A stretch of 64,000 bases of DNA, from positions 1,148,555 through 1,212,554 of the forward strand of contig NZ_VFYR02000001.1 of the NCBI RefSeq assembly GCF_006489205.2, written 5' to 3'. The notes under the pieces were generated by a model. The model saw nothing but the letters and a program-made list of their open reading frames with translations, had not been told where the DNA came from and searched no databases. The DNA is from Brevibacterium sp. XM4083. GTDB lineage: Bacteria; Actinomycetota; Actinomycetes; Actinomycetales; Brevibacteriaceae. A program made the translations under genes and the position numbers. Numbering within the stretch: the stretch's first letter is position 1; each line of letters begins with the position of its first letter. Shown here in pieces: positions 46,367-54,970 of this stretch.

Positions 46367-47452
46367 TCAGTCGGGCAGTTCCGAGATGTCCCGCGGCTCA
46401 TGGGCTGCGACTTGGTTGTATCCATGTCGGAAGTGTGAGGACGAGGGATACGCGCGGGCCCGTGAGCGCATGATGGCTCCGAGCGGGCGATGCGCAGCCA
46501 GCGCGTGCCAGGGGCTGAATGAGAGTGTGTCGTCAGCGTAGATGCGGCGGGCATCGCTGTATGTCTCCTGCGCAGGCAGATGCAAGGTGGCGACGGAGAC
46601 GTGCGGTGACTTCGCCTCGTTCCAGGTGACCGATGCGTCCTCGATGGGCATCTCGGCCGGATCGGTGCACAGCTGCGCGCGGATATCGTACTCGCCGGCG
46701 TTGTGGGCGAAGTAGTCCGCCACCACCTGCTGGAGTGCGGACTCACCCTTGGGGATCGCGGCTCCGGTGCGGGCTCGCAGCGCCGGGGTGCGCGGAGCAG
46801 CGCTGATCTTCGCGACGTAGTCCCCGTGACGCAGCGCCGCGAGCGAGTTGAATGTCTCACCGAGGATGTCGTTGTTGCTCGCAGTGGCCACCTCGACGGG
46901 AACCGGCAGCGGGCGTCGGGCCGCGGTGAGGACCGCAGCAACCGCCTTCGCCGCTCGGGTCGAGGAGCGGATCTCGGAGTCGGTCTGACCCGGCTGGGCT
47001 TCGAGAACCTTCTGGAACTCCAAATACTTCTCGAGCGTCCCGAACGGCAGTCTTTCGTCGTTGACGAGGAGGAAGTCCTGTGTGATCGCGCCGTCGTCGA
47101 CGGCGCGCTCGCCTGGCACTCCGATCACTTTGACGGCCATGCCGCGGTGGGTGTTCAACTCGTCCGAGCGCAGGTCGCCCGGAGCCGTGCTCAAGCGGAC
47201 GATCACCGGATAAGTCGCCGGTTCGGCGAACAGACCCTGCCGGTAGGGTGCGGGGGCATCGGCATGGATGCGGAGTTCTCCGGCGAGGATGCCGTGACTC
47301 TTCGCATGGGCATCGCGGAGGCCGTGTCTGTGCTTCTCGGCGACGGCCTGGTTGGCGCGGCCCATCGAGGCGAGGATCGTGGCGATGATCTCGTCTTCGT
47401 TCTCGGCCGGCTGTTCCAGGTCGTCTCGGTAGCGGGTGAAGGTCGTTGTCAC
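46367..47452 (-). CDS. Catalase-family heme protein (small, SrpA-like)
   Basis: 361 aa from GTG 47452 with AAGGA just upstream. Catalase-fold segments are visible: KSHGILAGELRIHADAPAPY, YPVIVRLSTAPGDLRSDE (heme-pocket region), TQDFLLVNDERLPF, and the C-terminal RSRARAYPSSSHFRHGYN, where heme-ligand Tyr is expected. It is shorter than classical catalase and lacks a signal peptide. Small members can act as peroxygenases rather than catalases. It is third in an operon after an unknown gene and a Dyp peroxidase. Confidence 0.82.
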   Translation of the reverse strand: MTTTFTRYRDDLEQPAENEDEIIATILASMGRANQAVAEKHRHGLRDAHAKSHGILAGELRIHADAPAPYRQGLFAEPATYPVIVRLSTAPGDLRSDELNTHRGMAVKVIGVPGERAVDDGAITQDFLLVNDERLPFGTLEKYLEFQKVLEAQPGQTDSEIRSSTRAAKAVAAVLTAARRPLPVPVEVATASNNDILGETFNSLAALRHGDYVAKISAAPRTPALRARTGAAIPKGESALQQVVADYFAHNAGEYDIRAQLCTDPAEMPIEDASVTWNEAKSPHVSVATLHLPAQETYSDARRIYADDTLSFSPWHALAAHRPLGAIMRSRARAYPSSSHFRHGYNQVAAHEPRDISELPD

Positions 47453-47462
47453 GTCAGTCCTT

Positions 47463-48854
47463 TCAGAGGTCGCCCAGCCACTTGAGTGCCGTGAGGCTGG
47501 GCATGAAGAAGTACTCCCCGCCGTCGAGCGTGTTGAACGTCTCGATTCCGGAGATGCGCCGAGGCGGGGTGCCGGGCACGGTGAAGTAGGCGTTGTCGTC
47601 CTGAACGCCGAGCAGTGGATCCTTCTCCGTTCCCCGGCCGATGAAGTTGCCGGAATTGATCCATTCGCTCTGCAGGAACTCGACGGTGTCGATCGCACGG
47701 GCGCTGATGGCGATGAAGTCGAGACCGCGCGGTCGGCCGTCGTCGCGCAGCGAATCGCCCAGCGGCTCTCCGTAGGTGGTGGATCGACGGATGATGCGGC
47801 GGATGTTGACGTCGCTGAGCACCTTCAACTGCGTGTCGCGAGGATTCATCCGTCGGATGTGCGACCCGACCGGAGTGCGCAGTCCCAACGCATCGCCGCT
47901 GTAGCGGAAGTCGTTGTTACGTGAGTCGTCGGCTCCGAGCTCGGGGTCGTCGTGATCGGGGGCGAGTTCGAGGGGTGCGCCGCTGCGCCAGCGGCCCACG
48001 AGCTTCGCGGCGAGGAGCTCACGCCCCTCCTCCGTGTCGGCGCCGCGGTGGAGGTAGCGGTTGAACGCGTCGACATGGGAGTGGTACTTGCGGAAGACGA
48101 GGTAGGTGCCGTTCCGGCCGAGCGAATCCGGCGCTGGAGAGTCCAATACGTGGCCACCCTCTGAGGGATAGCCGAGGATGAACTCTCCGGGTCGGATCGC
48201 ACGCCCGTCCCCGGGCCATCCCTCCACGCCGCTGCCTTCGACGACGGGCTGCGTGAAGCCGTCCTTGAAGCCGAACGCGTTGCGGGAGTCTGGCTGTGCC
48301 CCGAAGTCCTGCCGCAGCAGGACGCGGAGACCGGTGAGCATGGACAGCTGCTCTTCGTAGCCGGTCAGTTCCCTGCGCCAGGCCTCCTCCGAGTCCGCGT
48401 ACACGCTGACCATGAGGTGCACGCGCCCGGTGCCGAAAGGTGACTGCCATCGCGACGGGTCGTTCGGCCCGTGGTCACGGAGTCTGTCCGCTCGTGCCGC
48501 CATGCCCTCGCGGAAGGCCCGGGGAAAGGACTCCAGTGAGGAGCGCGGCACCTCGAGCGCCTCGAGCCCGGGATACGTCAGCGCTGCCGCGGTCCACGCG
48601 GGACGCGGTTCCCGCCAGTCGGCAGCCGACGTCACTCGGGTGAGCAGCTTGCGCACGGCTTCACGTCCGCCGGCGGGATCGGTGATCTCGACGAAGGCGT
48701 GGCTGCCGTAGTACGGCGCCGGACGTGGGCGGAGGATGAGCGCCTGGATGTCGTCGAGGTCGAGGGTCGGGGGCACGAGCCGGCGGAACAGCCCCCGGAG
48801 CGGACCCTTGGGTGGGGGTGGGATACCCGGACCACCCTTGCGCAGTGCAGCCAT
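47463..48854 (-). CDS. Dyp-type heme peroxidase
   Basis: 463 aa. The diagnostic GxxDG motif is in FGFKDGFTQP, and the proximal heme His is in GSHIRRMNPRD. A Pro-rich basic start (GGPGIPPPPKGPLRGLFRR) precedes the fold. No Tat signal and no encapsulin-targeting tail are evident, so it is probably cytoplasmic. Its gene lies 11 bases after the unknown 202-aa gene and 10 bases before the catalase-like gene, so all three are one unit controlled from 49475-49674. Confidence 0.9.
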   Translation of the reverse strand: MAALRKGGPGIPPPPKGPLRGLFRRLVPPTLDLDDIQALILRPRPAPYYGSHAFVEITDPAGGREAVRKLLTRVTSAADWREPRPAWTAAALTYPGLEALEVPRSSLESFPRAFREGMAARADRLRDHGPNDPSRWQSPFGTGRVHLMVSVYADSEEAWRRELTGYEEQLSMLTGLRVLLRQDFGAQPDSRNAFGFKDGFTQPVVEGSGVEGWPGDGRAIRPGEFILGYPSEGGHVLDSPAPDSLGRNGTYLVFRKYHSHVDAFNRYLHRGADTEEGRELLAAKLVGRWRSGAPLELAPDHDDPELGADDSRNNDFRYSGDALGLRTPVGSHIRRMNPRDTQLKVLSDVNIRRIIRRSTTYGEPLGDSLRDDGRPRGLDFIAISARAIDTVEFLQSEWINSGNFIGRGTEKDPLLGVQDDNAYFTVPGTPPRRISGIETFNTLDGGEYFFMPSLTALKWLGDL

Positions 48855-48865
48855 GGCCCAGTCCC

Positions 48866-49474
48866 TCAGTTGAGCGTCTCGACGAAGCCGCGGACATTGT
48901 CGTCCTGCTCGAGCAGCCGGGTGCCTTCGGCGACAGTGAGCGTGGGGTGCGCCACGAACCAGCCTGCCGCGCCGATCTGGTACCCGACGATGAAGTCCTT
49001 AACCTCAGACGACTTGATGCCGGGCCAACCTTCGACGTTGCCGAAGAGGTAGTCCATCATCTCAGGGATCTTCGTGGCGAAGTCGTCGATGTAGGGGTCC
49101 CACTCGCCGTCGTAGGCCGTGGCGAACAGGAGCTTGGTGTCGTCGTCGAGGAAGACGAAACGCATGTTGTGGAGGGTGCCGACCTGTCCGGCTCCTGCGA
49201 GGTTGCCGTCGAGGAGACTGAAGAACTTCCGCAGGCGTTCCGCCCCACCGGGCTTGAGCGGCATGATCGCCGTCAGTTCGGAGACCTGGCCGCTCTTCAG
49301 CCCGATGCGTCCGGCCGGTGTGACCGCATGCGCGGCGATCTCCTCGCGGTCGGCCAGCATGAGGCCGACTTTGAGCTTCAAGGCGATCGCGGCGTCGCTC
49401 AGCTGCTCCTCGACGCGGGTGCGGATGCGTTCGGGAAGACTGCGGTACTGCGTTTCGAGTTCAGTGGTGGACAT
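48866..49474 (-). CDS. Unknown protein, first gene of the Dyp operon
   Basis: 202 aa from ATG 49474, with AAAGGAGAGG upstream. It is soluble: TELETQYRSLPERIRTRVEE at the N-terminus, an alpha-beta middle (ELTAIMPLKPGGAERLRKFF, TLHNMRFVFLDDDTKLLFAT) and WDPYIDDFATKIPEMMDYLF. The middle resembles a ferredoxin-like dimeric barrel, the fold that Dyp peroxidases are built on. That resemblance is by eye only. It is first in an operon with two heme enzymes, so an accessory or substrate-linked role is likely. Not recognised. Confidence 0.7.
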   Translation of the reverse strand: MSTTELETQYRSLPERIRTRVEEQLSDAAIALKLKVGLMLADREEIAAHAVTPAGRIGLKSGQVSELTAIMPLKPGGAERLRKFFSLLDGNLAGAGQVGTLHNMRFVFLDDDTKLLFATAYDGEWDPYIDDFATKIPEMMDYLFGNVEGWPGIKSSEVKDFIVGYQIGAAGWFVAHPTLTVAEGTRLLEQDDNVRGFVETLN

Positions 49475-49493
49475 GGTCCTCTCCTTTCTCAGC

Positions 49494-49510
49494 TGTCGGA
49501 CTGTCCGACA
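49494..49510. promoter_or_regulatory. 17-bp palindrome upstream of Dyp operon
   Basis: TGTCGGAC-T-GTCCGACA is a perfect inverted repeat about 20 bases upstream of ATG 49474, between the TetR-type operator and the ribosome-binding site. Confidence 0.5.
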
Positions 49511-49518
49511 CTCCAAAC

Positions 49519-49532
49519 TTTACAAATGTAAA
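49519..49532. promoter_or_regulatory. TetR-type operator, Dyp side
   Basis: TTTACA-AA-TGTAAA is a perfect dyad 45 bases upstream of the Dyp-operon ATG. It matches the dyad at 49641-49654 in front of the TetR gene. Confidence 0.65.
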
Positions 49533-49640
49533 ATTAAGGAGGCAAGTCGCGACGAGGATCCTCGGCGAACACTCAGCTCCAGCGGTATCGAGTGGGGGTT
49601 TGCTGGATGCGAACTCCAGTCGGAATCCGACCATTAAAGA

Positions 49641-49654
49641 TTTACAGCTGTTAA
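49641..49654. promoter_or_regulatory. TetR-type operator, regulator side
   Basis: TTTACA-GC-TGTTAA is a near-perfect dyad (one half-site base differs) 21 bases before ATG 49675. Together with 49519-49532 it suggests control of both divergent promoters by the TetR protein. Confidence 0.65.
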
Positions 49655-49674
49655 CATGGGAAGCAGGAGGTGGC

Positions 49675-50292
49675 ATGGCTCAAAGGCCCGCACGGACAAC
49701 ACGGTCACGGACCGCGCTCGTCGAGGCGGTGTCGGCGCTCTTGGAGCAGGGCGACGGCACGAATGAGATCACGATCAGCGAAGTCGTCGCCCTCGCCGGG
49801 GTGAGCAGACCGACGTTCTACAAGAACTTCGATGACATCCCCGCGCTCGTGCGGGAGGCGGTGCGCAGCGGTCTCGCCGGTGCTTTCGACGCCATTCCCG
49901 AGGCGGCCCTGGGGGAGAGCTGGCTGGACTACGTCCGCGGAGTCTTCCACGGGATCCTCACCGATCTCGTGCGGCACTCGCGTTTCTACCTCGGCGCGCT
50001 CGACCTCGCAGAGACGGCGATCTCCAATGACTTCGTCACCTTCCTCGGCGACCATCTCCTCAACGTCTCGCCGATCGGGCCCGTCATCCGCCGTCGACCG
50101 GGGGCCTACACCGCACAGCAACGGGCGGAGTTCCTCGCGGCCGGGACCGTCTGGCATGTGCGCGCGTGGTTGCGCAGCGACCAGGCATCCGAGGCGTCGG
50201 TCGACGCCTTCGTCGACGAGATCGCCGCGCTGCTCCTGTCGGCGTCGGGAGCGACCGCCGAGGAGATCGCCAGGGCCGGGCTGGCGCGCTGA
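49675..50292 (+). CDS. TetR-family regulator of the Dyp operon
   Basis: 205 aa from ATG 49675 with AGGAGG 5 bases upstream. The helix-turn-helix is near residues 20-65 (NEITISEVVALAGVSRPTFY-KNF). The helical C-terminal ligand domain is diverse, as usual. It is divergent from the unknown-Dyp-catalase operon, with matching dyads on both sides. It is probably a repressor responding to a substrate or oxidant; ligand unknown. Confidence 0.85.
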   Translation: MAQRPARTTRSRTALVEAVSALLEQGDGTNEITISEVVALAGVSRPTFYKNFDDIPALVREAVRSGLAGAFDAIPEAALGESWLDYVRGVFHGILTDLVRHSRFYLGALDLAETAISNDFVTFLGDHLLNVSPIGPVIRRRPGAYTAQQRAEFLAAGTVWHVRAWLRSDQASEASVDAFVDEIAALLLSASGATAEEIARAGLAR

Positions 50293-50361
50293 GGGCGGAT
50301 CGGGCCGACTGTCGGTCGCTCCGATGCGGGTGCGCCTGCGTTCACCGCCGGCCGTGGGCGC

Positions 50362-51000
50362 TCAGTTGTGGCTGACGACGAGGTCGGGAAACGGGGGCAG
50401 CGCCGACCTCGCCATCTCGGATGCCTCGACCTCTGTGACCCCCAGCGCCATGAGGGCCCGTTGCGCCATCTCGTCCGCCGCGGCCTCGGCGTCGCTGCGA
50501 GGGTCGGCATCGAGCATCTGGAGCAGACCGAGCAGGATTCCTCCGGTGAGCATCAGGCCCGATTCGGCGTCCGGGATCGAGAACTGCCCGCTGTCGATTC
50601 CTCGTGCGATGTCCGCCTTCGCATCCGCTCGCAGCCCGCGCTCGGAGACGAGGATCGACGCCCCCGCGCTCAGAAGCACGCGGACGAGGTCGGGATGGCG
50701 TCGCTGGAGTCGTCCAGTCATCCGGAAGCTCGTGGCGAACGCGAGGGCGGGGTCGTCGATTCCGCCGACCGCGGCGTCACGCAGCCGAGCCCAGTCCTCG
50801 AGCGCCTCCTCGATAGCCGCTGTGAAGAGCGCGTCCTTCGTGGCGAAGTGGTTGTAGAACGACCCGTGCCCGACATCGGCCATTCTGGTCACTTCCTGCA
50901 CGCTCGCTGCGGTTCGCCCATCCGCCAACATGCGCTGGGCCGCCGACACGAGCGCTGCGCGGGTGCGCTCCCGCTGAGTGTCCCGTCGTGTCCGGCCCAC
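50362..51000 (-). CDS. TetR-family regulator of the aromatic operon
   Basis: 212 aa from GTG 51000, chosen because GAGGTGGAG lies just upstream; a start at 51117 would run through the operators. The helix-turn-helix is TAASVQEVTRMADVGHGSFY-NHF. The C-terminal domain is typical of TetR (DPALAFATSFRMTGRLQRRH). It is divergent from the hydroxylase-dioxygenase operon, and two tandem dyads at 51098-51130 lie in the shared promoter region. Likely a substrate-relieved repressor. Confidence 0.85.
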   Translation of the reverse strand: MGRTRRDTQRERTRAALVSAAQRMLADGRTAASVQEVTRMADVGHGSFYNHFATKDALFTAAIEEALEDWARLRDAAVGGIDDPALAFATSFRMTGRLQRRHPDLVRVLLSAGASILVSERGLRADAKADIARGIDSGQFSIPDAESGLMLTGGILLGLLQMLDADPRSDAEAAADEMAQRALMALGVTEVEASEMARSALPPFPDLVVSHN

Positions 51001-51097
51001 GCTCCACCTCGTTCGCTTCTCGGATGTTCCGACCCCGGCTCGGTCGCTGCTGGCCACTATCCTCCCAGATCGACGTAAGGGATCCCGGTCAAAAAAC

Positions 51098-51130
51098 TTG
51101 ACAATAATGTCAAACATGACAATAGTGTCA
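51098..51130. promoter_or_regulatory. Two tandem TetR operators
   Basis: TTGACA-ATAA-TGTCAA (51098-51113) and TGACA-ATAG-TGTCA (51117-51130) are inverted repeats with centres 18 bases apart. Both contain TGACA and can also serve as -35 elements, so binding would block the promoter directly. Confidence 0.75.
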
Positions 51131-51176
51131 ATTCAACGAGGGCGGGATCGCCTCCGTTGCTCAGCAAGGAGGCAGA

Positions 51177-52841
51177 GTGTCGACATCTCCAGGGGGTTCG
51201 CGTCCCGACAGCGTCACCGACGTCATCATCGTCGGTGCAGGGCCGGTGGGTCTGTGCACCGCTGTTCTCCTGAGCGCCTTCGGCGTCGATCGCATCCTCG
51301 TCGTCGAGCGCCATTCTGCGGCGTACCCGCTGCCTCGCGCGGTGCATCTGGACGCCGAGGTGTTCCGCATCCTCCAATCGGCGGGCGTGGCATCGGCCTT
51401 TCGTCGCATCAGTCGCCCCGCGTCAGGCCTGTGTCTCGTCGACCGCGCTCTCAACGTGTTCGCTCAGTTCGATCGGACGGTAGACGACGACGCCGGGATC
51501 CCGGAGGCGAACATGTTCGACCAACCCGAACTCGAGCGACTCCTCCGCGACCGCGTCGACCGGATGCCGAACATCGTGCTGGCTGAGGGGATCGAATTCC
51601 TCGGCGCCAGTGAAACTGAGGACTGGGTCCGCGTCGAGGTGAGGAATCGGGCCACCGGGGCGAGGGAAAGCCACCAGGGCGCCTACCTGGTCGGTGCGGA
51701 CGGGGCGGCCAGTCGGGTCCGCGAGGTCATCGGTGCCGCGATGATCGATCGAGGTTTCAGGCAGAGGTGGCTCGTCGTCGACGTCGACATCTCGGGTGCG
51801 GTCGACACGTGGGACGGGGTCGACCAGGTCTTCGACGGCGACCGCCCGGGCACGTATATGCGCGTCATCGGCGACCGGCACCGCTGGGAGTTCCGGCTCT
51901 GGCCCGGTGAGACATCGGCCGACTTCTCCTCGGTGCGCGAACTCCGAGCGCTCATCGCCCCGTGGCTTCCCGACGTTCGCGACGAGGAGATCAGCATCGT
52001 GCGTTGCGCGGAGTACGAGTTCCATGCCCGTGTCGCAGACCGGTGGCGACTGGGTCGAACCTTCCTCACTGGTGACGCCGCCCATCTCACGCCGCCCTTC
52101 ATCGGGCAGGGTCTCGGGTCCGGCCTGCGCGATGCCGCGAACCTCTCCTGGAAGCTCGCCTCGGTTCTCCGCACGGGGTCGGCTCGAATCCTCGCCACCT
52201 ACGAGGACGAACGCCGACCCCATTCCACAGCGATGATCCGTCGTGCTGTGCTCATCGGGGTGGCCATGACGAACACTGCGTCGTTCGGTCGCCTCCTGCG
52301 CGAAGCGATCCTGCCCAGGGCCCACCGGCTCCCCGGGGTCGGCCAGCTCGCCTCGTCGGCCGCGACCCCACGTCTGCGGAGGAGTGCGCTCGTCCGCACG
52401 CGATTCGCCGGGCGGCTGCGGGGCCGCCTCGCTTCGCCCCAGATCTTCGACAACGCCTCCACGACGGGATACGGCCTCATGATCGGAGCGGCCGGCAGGC
52501 CGTTCATCCTGGTCAGGCCCGATGGGGTCATCGCGGTCGCGGCACGCACGCCCTCCGGCTTCTTCCGCCGTCTGCGGAGGTACGCCCGCGTAGCCCATGG
52601 TGCTCGTGTCGCGCACTCGTCGACTCCCGATGGTCCCGGGCGGTGGGTTGCGGAGGCCGAACGCCTGCTGAGCACCCCGGTTCACCGGGTCCCCGCCGTC
52701 GCAACGTCATCTCCCGAACCCACCCACCAGCATCCGCCTCAGTGTGCGCCGGTGCGCACCCGAACCAGGGCTGCCGGCTCGGCGACCCGGAAAGAAGATC
52801 ACCATGTCAGTGAGGAATGCGCACGGCGCCGACCACAATGA
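51177..52841 (+). CDS. FAD-dependent aromatic hydroxylase (MhpA-like)
   Basis: 554 aa from GTG 51177 with AAGGAGG upstream. The dinucleotide fold VIIVGAGPVGL is at the N-terminus, YLVGADGAASRVRE is the DG motif, and LTGDAAHLTPPFIGQGLGSG is the GD motif. This is the class A flavoprotein monooxygenase of the 3-(3-hydroxyphenyl)propionate hydroxylase type. It would add an ortho hydroxyl to a phenol, preparing a catechol for the next enzyme. The last 38 bases overlap the dioxygenase gene. Confidence 0.88.
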   Translation: MSTSPGGSRPDSVTDVIIVGAGPVGLCTAVLLSAFGVDRILVVERHSAAYPLPRAVHLDAEVFRILQSAGVASAFRRISRPASGLCLVDRALNVFAQFDRTVDDDAGIPEANMFDQPELERLLRDRVDRMPNIVLAEGIEFLGASETEDWVRVEVRNRATGARESHQGAYLVGADGAASRVREVIGAAMIDRGFRQRWLVVDVDISGAVDTWDGVDQVFDGDRPGTYMRVIGDRHRWEFRLWPGETSADFSSVRELRALIAPWLPDVRDEEISIVRCAEYEFHARVADRWRLGRTFLTGDAAHLTPPFIGQGLGSGLRDAANLSWKLASVLRTGSARILATYEDERRPHSTAMIRRAVLIGVAMTNTASFGRLLREAILPRAHRLPGVGQLASSAATPRLRRSALVRTRFAGRLRGRLASPQIFDNASTTGYGLMIGAAGRPFILVRPDGVIAVAARTPSGFFRRLRRYARVAHGARVAHSSTPDGPGRWVAEAERLLSTPVHRVPAVATSSPEPTHQHPPQCAPVRTRTRAAGSATRKEDHHVSEECARRRPQ

Positions 52842-53949
52842 CCTGCATAGCGAGGAGGGCGCGCAGCGCGGGGAGCACCCCGGACGAAGCCGCAACCCGC
52901 TCATCAAGGTCCGCGGACTCGCGTGGCTGGAGTTCGCCAAACCCGACCTCGACCGGGCCGAGACCTTCGCACACGCTTTCGGGTTCTCCACCGCCTACCG
53001 GACCCGGGACACCCTCTACCTCCGCGGAGCCGCACCCGATCCGCCCTGCGTCATCGTGCGCCGCGGGCCGCGGACGAAGTTCCTCGGACCGGCCTTCACC
53101 GCGGCCGACGGTTCGGATGTGCTGCGCCTCGGCGACGCTCTCGGGCGCCCCCTCGAGCGCCTCGACACCCCACTGGATGGATTGGGGGTGCGAATGAAAG
53201 ACCCGAGCGGCATGCCCCTGCGTGTCGTCGCCGACGTGACACCCCTTGCCGCCGAGGCGAGTGCCGAGGTGCACGACTTCAACTTCGGGCGCGCCCGCAA
53301 CCGCGTCAACGCGACCCAGCGGCCACCCCGCGCACCCGCGCAGGTCCTGCGTTTGGGACACGTCGTCGTGATGAGCAATCGCTACCAGCGGGCCCTCCAG
53401 TGGTATCTCGACAATCTCGGCATGATCGTCAGCGACTTCCTCTACTACCCCGGACAGCGCCACCGCGGGCCGGTGATGAGCTTCATCCGCTGTGACCGCG
53501 GCGGCGAGGCCGCCGATCACCACACATTGGCGATGACGCTCGGACCGTCGAACAGGTACGTGCACTCGGCCTACGAGGTCACGGACTTCGACGCGGTTGA
53601 GGCGGGAGGCGAGTACCTCCTCGATCGCGGCTACGGACGCTCCTGGGGAGTCGGTCGACACATCCAGGGAAGTCAGATCTTCGATTACTGGCGTGATCCC
53701 GACGGCTTCCTCGTCGAGCACTATGCCGACGGTGATCTCTTCGACAGCTCTATGGATCCGGGGTGGGCGGCGATGACCGCCTCGGGGCTGTCGCAGTGGG
53801 GGCCTCGTGCCACCGCCGACTTCCTCGGGCTCGGAGTGCAGCGCGACACGTTGCAGATGCTGCGCGACACCATCATCTCGCTCTCGAGCTCGGACAACGA
53901 ATTCGATCTCCGCAGGCTGCGCGGACTCCTCAAGGTGCCGAGGTCATGA
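52804..53949 (+). CDS. Extradiol ring-cleavage dioxygenase (VOC, type I)
   Basis: 381 aa from ATG 52804 (GAAAGAAG upstream). It has two VOC modules: an inactive N-terminal one (LIKVRGLAWLEFAKPDLDRA) and a C-terminal one with the likely Fe(II) ligands His in LRLGHVVVMS, His in DHHTLAMTLG and Glu in GFLVEHYADG. It resembles 2,3-dihydroxybiphenyl/catechol 2,3-dioxygenases. A charged N-terminal 45 residues and an 80-residue helical tail after the Glu ligand are beyond the usual core. It overlaps the FAH gene (ATGA). Confidence 0.85.
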   Translation: MSVRNAHGADHNDLHSEEGAQRGEHPGRSRNPLIKVRGLAWLEFAKPDLDRAETFAHAFGFSTAYRTRDTLYLRGAAPDPPCVIVRRGPRTKFLGPAFTAADGSDVLRLGDALGRPLERLDTPLDGLGVRMKDPSGMPLRVVADVTPLAAEASAEVHDFNFGRARNRVNATQRPPRAPAQVLRLGHVVVMSNRYQRALQWYLDNLGMIVSDFLYYPGQRHRGPVMSFIRCDRGGEAADHHTLAMTLGPSNRYVHSAYEVTDFDAVEAGGEYLLDRGYGRSWGVGRHIQGSQIFDYWRDPDGFLVEHYADGDLFDSSMDPGWAAMTASGLSQWGPRATADFLGLGVQRDTLQMLRDTIISLSSSDNEFDLRRLRGLLKVPRS

Positions 53950-54905
53950 GCGTGAACATCTACCGCACCGCCGAGGGCTGGTGGGCGGACGCCGTCTCAG
54001 GGGGTCGGATGGTCGGCCTCGGCTTGCCGTACGACTCGACCCGAGAGCTGCTCGACCAGCGAAGCGAGCTCGCGCACGCCATCGCCGAGGCGCGCGCGAC
54101 GGACCGGGGTCTGATCGATCGCGAGGACCTCCGACTGCTCTCGCCAGTGACCCCGCCTTGCCGCGTCGTGGCGCAGATGACCAATTACGCGTCGCACGTG
54201 CGGGACTCGGGCATGGATCCCGCTACCGTGCCACTGACCTTCTTCCGCAAGGCATCGGGGTCCATTGCCGGGCCCGATGCCGATATTCGCCGACCCGCGC
54301 ACGTGGAATACCTCGACTACGAGGTCGAGATCGGACTCGTGGTCGGGAGACCGATCCCCGTGGGGGCGACGATCGATCCGGACCACTGGGACCGCTGGAT
54401 CGCCGGTGTCGTCACCGCGAACGACGTCTCTGCGCGTGACGTGCAGCTGCCCAAGACGCAGTTCTACGAGTCGAAGTCCTACCCGACCTTCACGCCCCTG
54501 GGGCCGGCCCTGACGCTCTTCGAGCCGGGTGACGCCCAGCGCTTCCGGGACCTGCGCCTGAGCTTGAGTGTCAACGGCGAGACCAGACAGGACTCGAGCG
54601 CCGCGGAGATGATCTATCCCCCTGCACAGGCTCTGCAGTCCCTGGCGCGGTTCCAGCGGTTGGACCCGGGAGACGTCGTCCTCACCGGAACACCGGGAGG
54701 CACGGCGCTCAAAGCGCCCGCCAAGATCGTCGAGATCCTTGGCTCGCTGCTCCCACCGAAGAGGAGGTGGCAGGCATTCTTCTCCGCACAGGCGAAGAAC
54801 CCGCGCTACCTCCAGGACGGCGACCTCATCGAGGCGACCATCGCCACCGAGGACGGCGCCATCGACGCCGGTACGCAGCGGACGACTGTGCGCGTCGACC
54901 GATGA
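53946..54905 (+). CDS. Fumarylacetoacetate hydrolase family protein
   Basis: 319 aa from ATG 53946, inside the previous stop. FAH-fold metal ligands are visible in YLDYEVEIGLVVG (the E-x-E pair) and the Asp of TANDVSARDVQ; LTGTPGG is the family C-terminal motif. Members hydrolyse or isomerise acylpyruvates and ring-cleavage products. Here it would process the meta-cleavage product. A longer upstream frame reads through the dioxygenase gene in another phase and was rejected. Confidence 0.88.
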   Translation: MSVNIYRTAEGWWADAVSGGRMVGLGLPYDSTRELLDQRSELAHAIAEARATDRGLIDREDLRLLSPVTPPCRVVAQMTNYASHVRDSGMDPATVPLTFFRKASGSIAGPDADIRRPAHVEYLDYEVEIGLVVGRPIPVGATIDPDHWDRWIAGVVTANDVSARDVQLPKTQFYESKSYPTFTPLGPALTLFEPGDAQRFRDLRLSLSVNGETRQDSSAAEMIYPPAQALQSLARFQRLDPGDVVLTGTPGGTALKAPAKIVEILGSLLPPKRRWQAFFSAQAKNPRYLQDGDLIEATIATEDGAIDAGTQRTTVRVDR

Positions 54906-54970
54906 CCGACCTACCTCACTCTGCAGTCCGTACCGCACCTCGCATCCGATTCGACAGACAAGGACCCACG

